In this document: positions 34,249 through 46,109 of the stretch, piece after piece
Position numbering within the stretch: the stretch's first letter is position 1
Layout of the letters: the number at the start of each line of letters is the position of its first letter
DNA from: Papaver somniferum
Lineage: Eukaryota; Streptophyta; Magnoliopsida; Ranunculales; Papaveraceae
NCBI RefSeq assembly: GCF_003573695.1
Contig: NC_039368.1
Span: forward strand, 17,612,360-17,676,359
Length of the DNA: 64,000 nucleotides
Direction: 5' to 3'
Made by a program: the position numbers and the translations under genes
Notes under the pieces: generated by a model
What the model saw: the letters and a program-made list of their open reading frames with translations, nothing else
Told to the model about the DNA's origin: nothing
Database searches by the model: none

Positions 34249-34521
34249 ATGCTTCTCATAGAGCTTCTTAGAGATATTTATCTTATTGCCGGTATAAATT
34301 CTAAACTCGATTCCGAGTTTCAAAGTTCATGTACAAGAAATCTTTCGACAGACTTTCTACTGTGGATGGCACAGCTAGCCATCCAAAAACTTCACAGTGA
34401 ACAAATGATTGATCTCAACTTACATCATGTATGGATAAATGCAGTGCAAGATCAAATGAAAGAAAGAAAAACAAAAGAGCATGAATTCTATTTTCTCAAA
34501 CTCTCCCAAGAAATTGAGTAG
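34249..34521 (+). other. Unidentified 90-codon reading frame
   Basis: An open frame includes LSTDFLLWMAQLAIQKLHSE and a charged C-terminus ending LKLSQEIE. Composition is protein-like, with a predicted amphipathic helical character, but upstream in-frame sequence is interrupted and no start context stands out. It could be a terminal exon fragment of a lost host gene. It lies 335 bp from the tail of the ATL gene and converges with it. No function is assigned. Confidence 0.3.
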
Positions 34522-34855
34522 AGATTCTCATGAATAAGAATTATTATTGGACAACAAATCTGAAACTATGACTGATGTTTTCTAAAGAAGAATAGATTCT
34601 TATAAAAAAAGTGAACGAATAAAAATTCTATCAGAAAGGAAAATATAGCTTATTCTACTACTCTGATTATTTGAAGGGTGCCCGTAAGATCTTGACAACT
34701 CGTTTGTGCAACAATTGTATATCGAGGTGGTCCAAATAGCTCATCAAAAGAATGTGGACAAGACGTTTTCATTGCACATATATATGTCTTTCAGCGGTTG
34801 CGGTATTCATTTTGCTATTCAAGTGTAATCTATAACTTGATTCCTTATCTAATTA

Positions 34856-35440
34856 TCAACTCACATCATCAATAATTACAGTCACTGGCGGCGTATTTCC
34901 TGAATCCTCAGATAGGGGCTGAGCTGTCGGCAACTCGAGTAATGAATGCCGGCAAGTCGGACAAGATGAATGTGATAAAAGCCATGTATCTATGCACTTC
35001 ACATGAAACCCATGATTGCATTTTGGTAATATCCTACACTTCTCACCTTCTATAAACTCTCCCAAACAAATTGGACAATCAGTTGGTGAGACAAGAGCAT
35101 TTTTATTGCCTCCTTTTGATGACCCATATATTGTTACCGGAATCTGACACAATACCTGCCTTTTAAGCCCAATATCCGGAAGACGTGAAACAATGTTCTC
35201 GTTAGTACGTGTGCTTACCCTGAATCGGCGGCTGCAACGTAATGCACAACGTATTATTGAGTTCAAACCTAGTGTGCAGATTAATGCACATAGTAAAGCT
35301 GCAAGAATGATCACCATGCTTGTATCGAAATTATTCGTTCCAGAACCTGATCGGCTGGTGGTGCTTGTGGTTCTATTGTATGGAGGTGAACCAGTTGGAC
35401 ACCGTTTGAAGGGGCGACAGAGATAATCAGGTGTCACCAT
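34856..35440 (-). CDS. RING-H2 finger E3 ubiquitin ligase, ATL type
   Basis: A single-exon gene of 194 codons. After a short Ser/Thr-rich N-terminus, residues about 42-64 form one hydrophobic membrane segment. Then comes a basic stretch, the GLD-type motif LPDIGLKRQVL (87-97), and a complete RING-H2 finger: C122, C125, C141, H143, H146, C149, C160, C163, with the ATL-typical W153. This order and length are diagnostic of the plant ATL family. Members are membrane-anchored E3 ligases that pass ubiquitin from E2 enzymes and are often stress- or defence-responsive. The start is the first Met after an in-frame stop about 24 codons upstream. No lesion is visible. It appears to be the only intact host gene in the window. 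It looks closest to the ATL72/73/78 subgroup, but that is an impression, so no symbol is given. Confidence 0.92.
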   Translation of the reverse strand: MVTPDYLCRPFKRCPTGSPPYNRTTSTTSRSGSGTNNFDTSMVIILAALLCALICTLGLNSIIRCALRCSRRFRVSTRTNENIVSRLPDIGLKRQVLCQIPVTIYGSSKGGNKNALVSPTDCPICLGEFIEGEKCRILPKCNHGFHVKCIDTWLLSHSSCPTCRHSLLELPTAQPLSEDSGNTPPVTVIIDDVS

Positions 35441-36250
35441 TTCTGCTTGATTGACAATACTTGGATCAAATGTCTTAGGTATAATTCTTTCTTTGTCAGG
35501 CTGATGATGATTTCAACAAAACTTTGAGGTGGGTTTGAATCCTAATACCTAATGGCTCGGTTTTGTGTTTGAACTCGGAAAAAATGATATGCAAGGAATC
35601 AAGGATGTTTTTTATTTTCGAATCTTGGTTTTCACTAAAAAGAGATATGGGTATTTTGAGCAATACATTCAGATTCTATGTAAACAAAAGTAGCAAAAAA
35701 AAAAAAATTTGTATGTTTGATTGGTCATTATATCTGCATAAGACAGGGTTAAAGAGTGTATGCAACTGAAAGCAAAGCAAAAAGAAGCAAGATATGCATA
35801 TGCCAACAGTAGTAGAGAAAGAAGAGCAACTCTACATAATTTATAAGAATTTTGATTACTATTGGAAACTTTCTCCTTCTTTTGTTGTGAAGAAATTAAG
35901 TATGATCTAGAGAGAGAGAAGTGGAGTTGTCTTTCTTGCAAAAGAGATTATAATTAGTGTGATTGTTAGGGACCTTTTTAAGAGATTATAATTAGTGTTC
36001 AGAGGTGTTAGCAAGGGAAGAAGGGACACTCAAGCGAGCACTAACGGAATAGAAAGGGTGAGGATATTTAGTTAGTGGAAGTAAATATCTCATCTTTATG
36101 GTATCAGTCAGTATTGATATATAATTGTCTTGTAATTTTAAAGTCCACATATGATTAGTGGGAAAAACCAGAATGATTTGTTTTCCTCCGCTACTGTTTG
36201 CAAGAATATGTCATATCAAGCTTTTGTTTCCAATGTGCGGTGCACGTAGT
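35441..36250 (-). promoter_or_regulatory. Upstream region of the ATL gene
   Basis: On the minus strand the first 500 bp upstream has a T/C-rich leader near 35880-35945 (cacttctctctctctagatc), typical of a plant 5' leader. An 18-bp direct repeat, agagattataattagtgt, occurs at 35943 and 35981. No clear TATA box was located. Beyond about 36250 the sequence is retrotransposon LTR-like. Confidence 0.45.
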
Positions 36251-37000
36251 TGCAGGAAATCCTACAACCACACCCTTAATGAAATCTAAAGAACAATTTA
36301 AGTGATCATCATAAAATTCATAAGAAGATTCATTAGATTTTCAATTTGGATACAAAATTACGAGAAAGCTCTAACTTGGAGAACAAATAATATTTCTCTC
36401 TCGTAAACTTCTTGTCTAAGCTTTCAAAAAGATCTTTCCCAATACAATGTCGTTCGGTCCTTTATATAGGGATTTACATAGTGGATGAAAGCTAATAAAG
36501 CCCTTATTTTCGGATCTGGCGTGCGTCATTAACGCACGCTTACACTGACTCTTCTCGGACATACTCTATAACATCGCACGATCTTCACACTTTATTCGTG
36601 ATTAACCTGACGTCACCCGATGCGTCATTCTGAATAAGTTGTACGCGATTGTCTTCGCTCGATCTTGATAACCATTACTTCGCATACGTTATTGGTGTGC
36701 GGTATTTTGTATCTACATTTTGCCTCTTCTCATGTCGTTCTTTTGATCAAGAGAGCGATATGAGAAACCTTAATCTATTACGTCGCACCCGTTCATCTTT
36801 TCATATTCTCTTTTGCCGACAAATTTCCCTAATTTAGGCATGTTAACTTACGCGTGTCCTTTCAACCATTCATTATCTGAAACGTCTCTTGTAACTTCCT
36901 CTTCCTATTCGTTCACTTTCAATCATCGCATTAATGAAGTAAATATCTTGGGAATCGGGAGTAAATCTCTTATTTACTCTCGATTATCTTCTTCTTTCTT
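36251..37000 (-). repeat. Probable 3' LTR of the Tat-type element
   Basis: Non-coding sequence left of the antisense gene with a strong TATA box on the minus strand. Tgcaggaaatcc at 36251 is a possible TG terminus. Boundaries are uncertain because the partner LTR is outside the window. Confidence 0.4.
36459..36468 (-). promoter_or_regulatory. TATA box in the probable Tat LTR
   Basis: The minus strand reads cctatataaagga, a good plant TATA context, in the orientation of the gag-protease frame. Confidence 0.55.
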
Positions 37001-37238
37001 CTTTTTATTCTCTTCCTTTTCTCTCTGCAACTATTGTTTTCTTCTGATATTATTCTTCTGATTCAACCTTTTAAAATTGATCACCATCTTACCCTGTTCT
37101 TATTCTTTTCTTTACCCTTTTCTTCTTATCTCTTCATCTTCGTGCTTTACTTCTCATATTTTGATCATCACCCTGATTTTGATTTATTTGATCATCTTTG
37201 TTATCGTTTTTTCATTATCCCTCATTCCCATACTAAAA

Positions 37239-39826
37239 ATGCCTTCTGCTGGTTGGAAGAACGACAGAGAATTCGATAGGATTCAAGAGGAGTTCAAAAA
37301 TAGAGGTTTTGCATTATTTGTTCCTCCCAATTCAAAATCCACTTCTACTCTTAACCCCAGGTGGTCCTCGCTCGACCACTGGAATGACCAAAAGATCATC
37401 ATTTCAGTTGCGCAAATCCTCGTTGGCCTTCCTATTCCTCTTTATAACCCTCAGATTCCTTTGTTCTATAGGATTCTTTCTGATACGAGATTCTCATGTG
37501 CGGTCTTTTAGCTGAGCGGTGATTGCATCAGAATTATGGCAGAGTACGCTCGTCGTACGGCTGGATTAGACTCCCTCTACCCCAAAAAGTTTAGGAAGGC
37601 GGAGTATGCGGACTTAGAGATCAACCTTGAAGAGTATATGGTAGAGAATTTCTTCGCTCACTATGATATTGTTGTCATGAAGAATGAGTCGTCTCGTTGG
37701 GGTATCCGCTTGCAAAGGAAGGATGACACTGCAAAAGAGAATAGGATCATCCGAGATATTGATTTTCATTACAAAACTAATAATTCCGCACGGTATTCGA
37801 AAGATGATCGCTGGAAAGTTTTCCCCATCATCCTAAAAGGTCCTTACATTTCTGGTGTTAGTTCTGATGGATCAATTGATCCTCTCCCTGAGGGTTTTCC
37901 CGCTTACAATCCTTGGGAGTTCAAGTGGACTGAGAGAGATACTGTGGTATGTTATTCATAACTTCGCTTGTTTATTTTTCATTATTCACCCTATTTTTTG
38001 CTCTGCTAATTTTCATTGATTTCAGATTGCCAAGTTGAAGAAGGATCTAAAGACTCATGGGAGACAGAGCACGTTGGAAGCGCTACATTCAATCACTGAT
38101 GAAGTAAGAAATACCTTCTATCATATTTTAATAATATTGTTGACTCTGTTTCTTATCTTTATATGTGTGCGAAGGTTGACGCTGGAGAGGTGAGTGGTTC
38201 TGGTGAAGTTGTAGGTGCTAAAGGTAAAGGTGTAGTTCGCAGCAAGAAGACTGCTTCTAAATCCTCTTCCAAGAATCCTTCAAAGAAGAGGAAAGCACCT
38301 TCTCTCTCTTCTTCAAGTTCTCACTCTAGCGATGATGATATTCTTCTCACTGAGGACCCCTCAATCACATCTTCTATGGGGAAATTATCTAGTATCTTTT
38401 CTGACTACATGTCAGCAATTGGAAATGAACCATTAACTCGCACATATGAAACCGTTGCGAAGATATGTGATGCCCCTACTTTGGATGATGAATCCCTTCG
38501 CGGAGTTGCCTCGGTATTGAGTCCAAGCTTTCAGTATTCACTTGGCTCTTTGGTAATCTCTATACTTTCGCCTTCTCTTAGATGATGTTTTGATGTCTTT
38601 GACTATGTCTAATATTCGCTTTATGTCTTCGCATATGGTCCGCATGTCATATGCGGTTTCTTCGGATTATCAGAGAAAACTTTTCTCTCTTGAAGTTAAG
38701 AATACTAAACTTGGAGCTGAGGTTTCTGCTTATACGAACGATATATTCGATCTTCGCAAGATGAATGCTCAATTAGTTGGTGCGTAACTCTTTATTTCTT
38801 CTGCCAATTTGTTTGTTCGTATCTTTCGCTCCCCTTGTAATTGTATATTTTTGCAGAGATTTACATCCTTACTGATGAGGCATCTTCTTTATTTCGCTCC
38901 CTTCATCATCCTGTCGATGATGATACTCTCCTTGAGCATCTTAATAATTTCCTAAATAACCTTGTTGATGACAAAATAAAAACCCTTTCCTTGGAGGAGC
39001 TCAAGGCGAAGTACCAACTTCTTAATATTGATCACATGAGTGCTTTATCTACGAGTAATGGTTTTAAACATCGTTTCTTGGAATCCAAAGAAAGGATTAA
39101 GATTTTATAAGAAAGAATTAACACCCTTATTAATGAGAATGACAAGGTTTCTCTCAGAGGTGCTAAAGCTTTGAAGGAATTTCAAGGAACCATCCTTCAA
39201 GTTCAAGTACAGCGAGATCTTTCTATAAGCAAAAAAGACGCACTTGTTGAACGAGGGAATTTGATCCGTTCCCGACTTCTAATAGAGAGTGATACTGAGT
39301 TTGAATGGGATGCTAAGGTCTTAGATAATGCCAGAAATGATTTAGCTGTAAATGTTAGCCTTGAATCAGATCATACTGCCTTGGTTAAGGATATTATTTC
39401 TAATAAAGAAGGTTGTTTATTATACTTTTTCGTTCGTCATTTCTTGAAAAATATTCTTAGGTGATATTAACCTTCTGATCTTCTTTCGCAGAGGCTGAGA
39501 AGGAATTTCGTGAGAAAATTAAGGATCTGGAGGCGAAGCTTGCCGCTCGTGACTCCAAATATCGCAGGCTTAAGAAACAGTTGGTTGTCACTGTTTCCAA
39601 TAATAGCAAGGATGCTATTCGCATCCGTGATGCGTCTATTAAGAAAGTATGTGTTGATCATGGCATTCCTCTTTCAAAGTATAATCTTGTTGATGTTCCT
39701 CCTAACGAAGAAAATTCCAAAATCTCTGATAGCGAGGTAGAATATGAGGAGGATGAGGTAATTGATGAGGAAGATAACGAATCTGAAGCCGAGGAGGTAA
39801 ATGAAGACAACATAGGCAAGAAATAG
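37239..39826 (+). pseudogene. Intron-containing antisense gene of the Tat element (PF04195-like)
   Basis: Six exons follow GT-AG rules: 37239-37946, 38026-38103, 38175-38552, 38582-38779, 38857-39411 and 39492-39826. The N-terminal 230 residues (VGLPIPLYNPQIPLFYRIL, EYMVENFFAHYDIV, DRWKVFPIILKGPY) resemble the plant domain named 'putative gypsy-type transposase' (PF04195). A Lys/Ser-rich linker (KKTASKSSSKNPSKKRK) and a long coiled coil follow, ending in an acidic tail (EEDEVIDEEDNESEAEE). Phases agree at junctions 1/2, 2/3, 4/5 and 5/6; 3/4 is off by one base. Stops lie at 37509-37511 and 39107-39109. Extra antisense genes between pol and the 3' LTR are a known habit of Tat-lineage elements; their function is unknown. 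Confidence 0.72.
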
Positions 39827-40662
39827 TTCTTTTGTTCTTGAAGATATTTTGTACTTTGTCACGCTTGTAAATCCTTTATTAGTTCTTTGTACATGTATAA
39901 TATTTCCCAACTTTTGAATCTTCTTCTTCAATGTAAACCTTTTAAATATTTGGAACTCCTTTAATGTAAATTCTCCTTGGTATATACCTGTATTTATAAA
40001 AGAGCAAAAAACTGTTCTTTCCAGCAGTTGGAGTTAATTTGGTGGTAATGACATGTGCGACAATATCTACTCATAAATAGCTTGTACATAAGTCTATCAT
40101 ATGGGGGGGAATAACACCCTTCTATATGCTTGCATTTCCATACTTTCCTCTGTTAGTCGTCACAAGATGATTGAATTATGCAAATATTGAGTTATGAAAG
40201 ATGATTTGTTATCATGTATGTGTGTATCTAGCTTGTGCGGTGATCTATTATGTATCTATTTGTCTCAATTGCTTTGTCTTACCTTATCTTACGAATGTAC
40301 CTTTGTTTGTTGCCTCAGCTATGTTCTGTTTTATTGTTTCACGTCTATGCATCTGCTGATTTCTTCTTGTGAGAAATACCCTTTGTATTTTCAGTATGCG
40401 ATTATATTCGCAATCTTACTTGCTCTCTCATTATTATATCCTGCAAAACAATGATTATTAACTTCTGTTTTATTTTTCTCATGAGGTCTTATTTAGCCTT
40501 CCTAATTAAAGGTCTTATTTTTCCTAGTATATGAATTTGTTTCTGTGCGACGAGATCGCAGGAGGCCTTTACATGTTCGTGTAACGTCCCATTGATCTCA
40601 CCTTATCATCTTCGTGCATTATTTCCTATGTAGGATTTATTGACGCGCAAATACGACAAGCC
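39827..40662. other. Non-coding spacer of the Tat element
   Basis: T-rich sequence between the antisense gene and the conserved 3' block. It includes a G-run, tatgggggggaataac, near 40100 on the plus strand. No gene is recognised. Confidence 0.45.
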
Positions 40663-41037
40663 TTAATACTCCCATGAGTAAAAAGCCTCATGATATTTGC
40701 GTCTTTTGACACAATTCAGCTCCCTAATGGAGGGTGACGTCCTTATATTCCCCCTGATTTCCGCTTCAAGGAGGCTTACCCCTACCCGGTTAGGGTGGGC
40801 TCCTCCCATCCAGTGATGCAACAACCAGTTTTTTTCGTGGCCTCTTATCCCTCCACCGATATGGCTTATGGTTACGAGACCGCACCCTAAGTGGGGTTTC
40901 TTCGGACCGAGTGCATCATATTCAAGACTTGTCAAGAGCGGCCAGGTGTGCTCCAGACGCCCCAGGCACTCTTGACTCAACTGTGTACCTCGGCGCCTTG
41001 ATCGAGTTTCTACACTCCTTAGGAGAGACCTTGTCAC
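40663..41037 (-). other. Conserved GC-richer block after pol in the Tat element
   Basis: On the minus strand an uninterrupted frame of 124 codons coincides with distinctly higher GC content than its surroundings. Phrases such as gaggtacacagttgagtcaa and gagcccaccctaaccgggta look like conserved untranslated or structural sequence, not protein. I treat the frame as incidental. It directly follows the truncated pol tail at 41077. Confidence 0.4.
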
Positions 41038-41076
41038 CTTAATCTTTCAATTTAGGCGCCTCTCCTGGATGGGATT

Positions 41077-42018
41077 TTATTTCACCCCAAATCTCCATGA
41101 CTCAAGCTCATTAGATGATTCTCCTTTCATTTCATCTGTCAACTCATACTTTCCATCCCCAACTACTTTTCTGATTCTGTATGGTCCTTCCCATATGTTC
41201 TCCATGCTTCTTTTATTATTTTTCTGACATGCCGGTTTCTGCCTCAACACTAAATCTCCTTTCTGAAATTCGCGTTGGTGTTCTTGTGCGGCTGTTATCT
41301 CCTTTGCAGAAGTCTTTCTTATTTCACTTTCCTTGTGTATAACATATACTATCAATCTCTCGCCTTTCTGGCTTTCTTGTATCTGCTTCTTCCAATTTCG
41401 CTTGCTTGCACGTTCTGCACTTTTGTCAACATCAATATCGTGACATGTTTTACCTTCATTTGGATCTCCTCTGATTACTCCAACACCTTGAGGTAGAGGA
41501 AACTTGATGTATTGGTGGAAAGTTGATGCTACTCCTAGAATACCATGTAACCATGGTATTCCTATCAGAGCATTATAGGGTGATTCTACATCAACGACAC
41601 ATAATATGATTTCTTTTGATAGACTCTTTAGAGGAATTCGCATTGTTATCTCCCCCTTTGTCTTGTTGGTTGTTCCGTTGAAACCGTAAATCTTATAAGT
41701 TGATGGGATTAGTTCCTCATCTCTACCACCCACAATCTTGTATGTGTGATAAAACAGAATATCAACTGAACTGTCAGGATCAATCAATATCCTATTGATG
41801 GCCCATGTGTCTGCGTCCTCCTCTTCATCTTCATCATCTTTTTCTTTTGGATTGATTTCTAGCTTGACCACTAACAGGCTATTGTACGGTGATCCACCTC
41901 CTGGTACTTCTTCTGCGTTAAAGGAAATAGGTTGCTTTTGCCATTCCTTCAAGGGCGATATCTTCGCAAGATTCAGTGTCTCTCTTCTATCACTGTCTCT
42001 TGCATAAACTCGGCTCAA
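41077..42018 (-). pseudogene. Tat protease joined to an integrase C-terminal tail
   Basis: The minus-strand frame is open for 313 codons. The first part is an aspartic protease-like region with ILIDPDSSVDILFY; the family has a glycine where this copy has the second aspartate, so activity is doubtful. A VVDVESPYNALIGIPWLH segment follows. After HQYIKFPLPQGVGVIRGD the sequence passes, via a charged linker, into a tail with FQKGDLVLRQK and WEGPYRIRKVVGDGKYEL. That tail matches the extreme C-terminus of Gypsy integrase. The whole reverse transcriptase, RNase H and integrase core are missing, yet the frame is kept. It shares its frame with gag upstream, interrupted only by stops. Confidence 0.78.
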
Positions 42019-42072
42019 GACGTTATCATGGAAATCTTCTATGCTCTTGAATGAATGTATTATGGAATTACA

Positions 42073-43698
42073 TTATAGATTCTTTTCCTTCGCTCCTACT
42101 TCAATCCAATATGTATTCCTTCCTGTCTCCGCACCTGGTGCGCGACCTTCTGGTGGTGGTGGTGGTGGTGGTGGCGGTGGTAAATTCTGTGATTGTTGTA
42201 CCATAAAATGATTTAACTTCCCCTGATCAATCATTCTTAGTATGATTTTCTTCACATTTATACAATTGTTTGTTGTGTGACCGTGGAAGCGATGATAAGC
42301 ACAAAATTCTCTACTTCTCTTCTCTGGTGGTGGTTCATTTCCCATATTTGGTGGTGCTGGTATTTCTTCCATCAAAATTATGGCTTCCCAGATTTTGTCT
42401 ATTGCAGTATTTAGATGCGGCATCTTTATGTGCTCCCAGATTACTGTATTACCTCATTGACCTTGATTATAATATTGCTTTTGGCCTCCATATCCTTCTG
42501 TCTGGTTATCAAGTCTTTGAATTTTATTATTTCCTTCACGATTATTGAACTGTCTTTCTCTTTCAAATTCTTCTTAATCCCGACTACCCATTGCTACTAG
42601 CCTCTGTTGATCTTCAACCATCACCTTTTCTTGTCTTCCTTGAGATGTGCTTGAAACTGTGTTTGTTATTTTTGGAAGTAGACTTGCATTCCCTGCTTTT
42701 ATACTTGTGTTCGCAACAGGATAAGATTCCATTTATTTCTGTTTTTCTTCAAGAGCGATGTACTCCTCCTGATACTCGCGTAACTCTGTCATTGATATGG
42801 TATTTTTGATTCTGAAAACCTGCGTGTACAACAAGTCTGTTGCAAAGAGTGCGTTAATGAATGCTAGTATGAGGTTTCTCTCATCTACTCGACCAGCCAT
42901 ATCAGTACACATGGTTCTCCACCGCATGGTTAAGCTTCGCAGGCCCTCATTTGTCCTTCTTCGCAGACCTAACACCTCCTCTATGCCTGGGCGTAATATA
43001 TTATTACTGATATATTCTCCTAGGAATATTGAATGTAGATGGTTAAATGACCTTATTGTTCTCGTGGGTAAGCCCTCGAATCACTTCAGAGCTTCTCCTA
43101 ATAAGCTAGACGGAAAATATTTGCATAGAACCGCATCATGATCTTCCCACTGTAATAAAGATCTCACCTAAGCTTTTATGTGTTGTATCACATAGGTGGT
43201 TCCATCAAAAATATTAGTGAACACAGGTAAATTGCACTTAGGTGGTATCCCCGTCATTTGTATTTGCCTCGCAAATGGCGTTTTTCCTGCTTCTTTAATG
43301 GCCTCATCCAATTGTCGCCTTCCTTCTTCTCTTCTTGTTGTCATCATTTCTCTTACTTCTGCTAACTCTCTTAAGATTTGTTCATTCACCACCTGGTCTT
43401 GTTGCATTGGTCTTTTCAACATTGCTTGTCCTTCTATATTTTCACGCCTGTTCTGACGTATCGCCTCTTGTAGTTCTTGTTCTTCGGATTCTTCTCTTCT
43501 TCTCCTACGCCTCTCTCTTTCATCTCTTGCATCAATCTGTGCGATGTTATGTCTCTCAGCTTCGTCTGCGCGATCATGTTGATGTCTTAGCATTTATCTA
43601 CCGTGCAATATCATTCTTCCTTGTTCTAAGTCATTCTCATCGTCTTGATTATGACAAACGCAATACCGCTCGCCTTGTTGTTCATGTTTATTACCTCT
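42073..43698 (-). pseudogene. Tat-type gag, 3' part, with stops
   Basis: One minus-strand frame runs from the Sirevirus insertion site to the protease and is broken only by stop codons (including those ending frames at 43168 and 42733). It shows a highly charged Arg/Glu region (DERERRRRRREESEEQEL), a TPFARQIQMTGIPPKCNLPV gag block, an LRPGIEEV..RRRTNEGLRSL helical segment, and a zinc-binding-like CAYHRFHGHTTNNC. A run of ten prolines near 42160-42180 comes from a ggt-repeat microsatellite. No frameshift is needed across about 2.5 kb. The N-terminal part of this gag is found at 63650-63880. Confidence 0.78.
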
Positions 43699-46109
43699 TG
43701 AAAAAGCGGGGGTATAACAACACCACCCAATAATTCGATTAACAATTTGTATGGACTAACTCCGAAATACTTTGCTAGAGAATCAACTAGACAGTCAGAC
43801 TCAATCTATATTAAAGTATCTCAAGGAGTTAATATCTCTCACTTGTTTTGATTTACTCAAGCTAAAACAATAGCGAGTCTTTAATCAAACACAAGGAATA
43901 ACTTGGACGGTACCAAAGACCAATGTCCAAGGATCAATCAACAACCAAAGGTTGGATTTCCAATTGATGATCTTAACGCACAGCCTGTATTGTTTCAATT
44001 ATATAAAATATAATGCGGAAAAGAAATAACACAGACACCAGAAGTTTTGTTAACGAGGAAACCGCAAATGGAGAAAAACCCCGGGACCTAGTCCAGATTG
44101 AATACACACTGTATTAAGCCGCTACAGACACTAGCCTACTACAAACTAACTTCGGACTGGACTATAGTTGAATCCCAATCAGTCTCCCACCGATCCAAGG
44201 TACAGTTGCACTCCTACGCCTCTGATCCCAGCAGGATACTGCGCACTTGATTCCCTTAGATGATCTCACCCACAACTAAGAGTTGCTACGACCAAAAATA
44301 GCAGGCTTTGATAATAAACAAATCTGTCACACACAGAAAAGTCTATCAAAGGATAAATCTGTCTCCCACAGATAAACCCTAAAAGTTTTATTCCATCTTT
44401 TGATAATAATCAAGGTGAACAGGAACCAATTGATAATACGGTCTTATATTCCCGAAGAACAACCTAGATTAATCAATCACCTCACAACAAACTTAATCGA
44501 CTAGCGAAAGAAGATGTTGCGGAATCACAAACGATGAGATGAAGGCGTTTGTGATTACTTTTATATCTTGCCTATCGTAGAACTCTCACGATATCAAGCC
44601 AATCAATATGATTGTACTCGTACAATAGAAGATGCAATATCAGATCACACAACTACGATAAAAGTAGTATCGGTCTGGCTTCAAAATCCCAATGAAGTCT
44701 TTAAGTCGTTAACCTGGTTTTAGAAGAAGAAAACCAAAGGTTAAAGGAGAATCGACTCTAGAGAGGACACTAGTATCACACAGACGTGTGGGGATTATTT
44801 TTGCCCAATGCTAGATGTCTCCATTATATAGTCTTCAAATCAGGGTTTTTCCTTAGTTACAAAGCAATCCATATTCACCGTTAGATGAAAACCTGATTTA
44901 GATTCAAGCTAATATTTCTCAACTGTTATATCGAAAACTTACTTTGTCACACACACTTGAGGTATACGTTTACTGGGTTCGTGAAAACCATGCCCAAACG
45001 TGTACGTGTATGTTGGTTCAACATAGTAACCCAAAAAGGTTAACCATATGAGATTTTCATATTAACCTTGTTCTTCTTCACCATAACTAGTTCAATTGAC
45101 TTCAAATGAACTAGTTAGAGAGTTGTTCAATTTCTATGAGATCTTATGTAACTACACAAGACATAATTGAAACAAACATGATTCGATTCGATTGAATCGG
45201 CTCATGAACTTTAGCCACGGTTTGCATAAAGCATTCCTTAGTAATTTATGTTTCCTGTTCAGAACACATCTTTAGATCATAACCACTTAAGTTCACAAAC
45301 AAGTTCGCGGACTTAAGATAACCGGCAGAGTTTTCCAAACTCAGCAGAAATTCTCAGGTCGATAACTTCCGCCAGTTCGCGGACTTAACACACACACACG
45401 AGTTTTTGGAAATCCCAGCAGAAATTCTTGGTACAAGAACTTCCGTCAGTTCGCGGACTTGGCAAAGCCAATTTCTCCGATTTCTCTCAATCAACAAAGT
45501 TCGAAAACTTCGGATTAAGAAATATGACTTATGCACATATGTTTTACCACACAATGCTTATATCCATCATTGGTTATATAGACTTAAACTCTCATTCCAA
45601 CCATTGAAACATTCTTAGAGGACGTTATATAGTTGTTACACTATTTCTCGTCAAAGCGATTTTCAAAGTGATTGAAACATTATGACTTTCGTCACTAGGT
45701 GAAGATAAACCCGATCAAAGAGAAATGCTTTACCAACACACGATTTCGAGAAAAAGATAAGTAGAATATACTCAGCACGAAATGTCAAATGTATATGATC
45801 TAGTCTATATAGCATACGACTTTTGTCTCACAAGAAGTAGGAGATAGAATAGATATACTTTTGAGTGATAGATAAGTTCAAGTATCCACATACCTTTTTG
45901 TTGATGAAGTTCTACGGTTCCTTGAGTAGATCTTCGTCGTTGTATGATGAATCTGCATGAAGTCCTTGATCTCAACTATACTTTTCTATCCTAGTCCGAG
46001 ACTTAGCTATAATAGACTAGAAATCAAGACTCATAGTTTTGATCATTAACATTGACAAACATGCTTGATATAGCAACGCATGCGAGGTCGATCGAGCTAT
46101 GCTCTAACA
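43699..46109 (-). repeat. Sirevirus 3' LTR
   Basis: Starts tgaaaaagcgggggtataac and ends gctatgctctaaca; 2411 bp. It is 146 bp longer than its partner. The main extra is a block near 45255-45460 that contains repeated units of gttcgcggactta and cagcagaaattct, which the other LTR has lost. A TATA box (tatataatgg, minus strand) lies near 44823-44833. Confidence 0.92.

Noticed and set aside
40663..41037. 124-codon frame as a real Tat protein
   Set aside because: The block is conserved-looking at nucleotide level and follows the end of pol; the frame has no recognisable domain.
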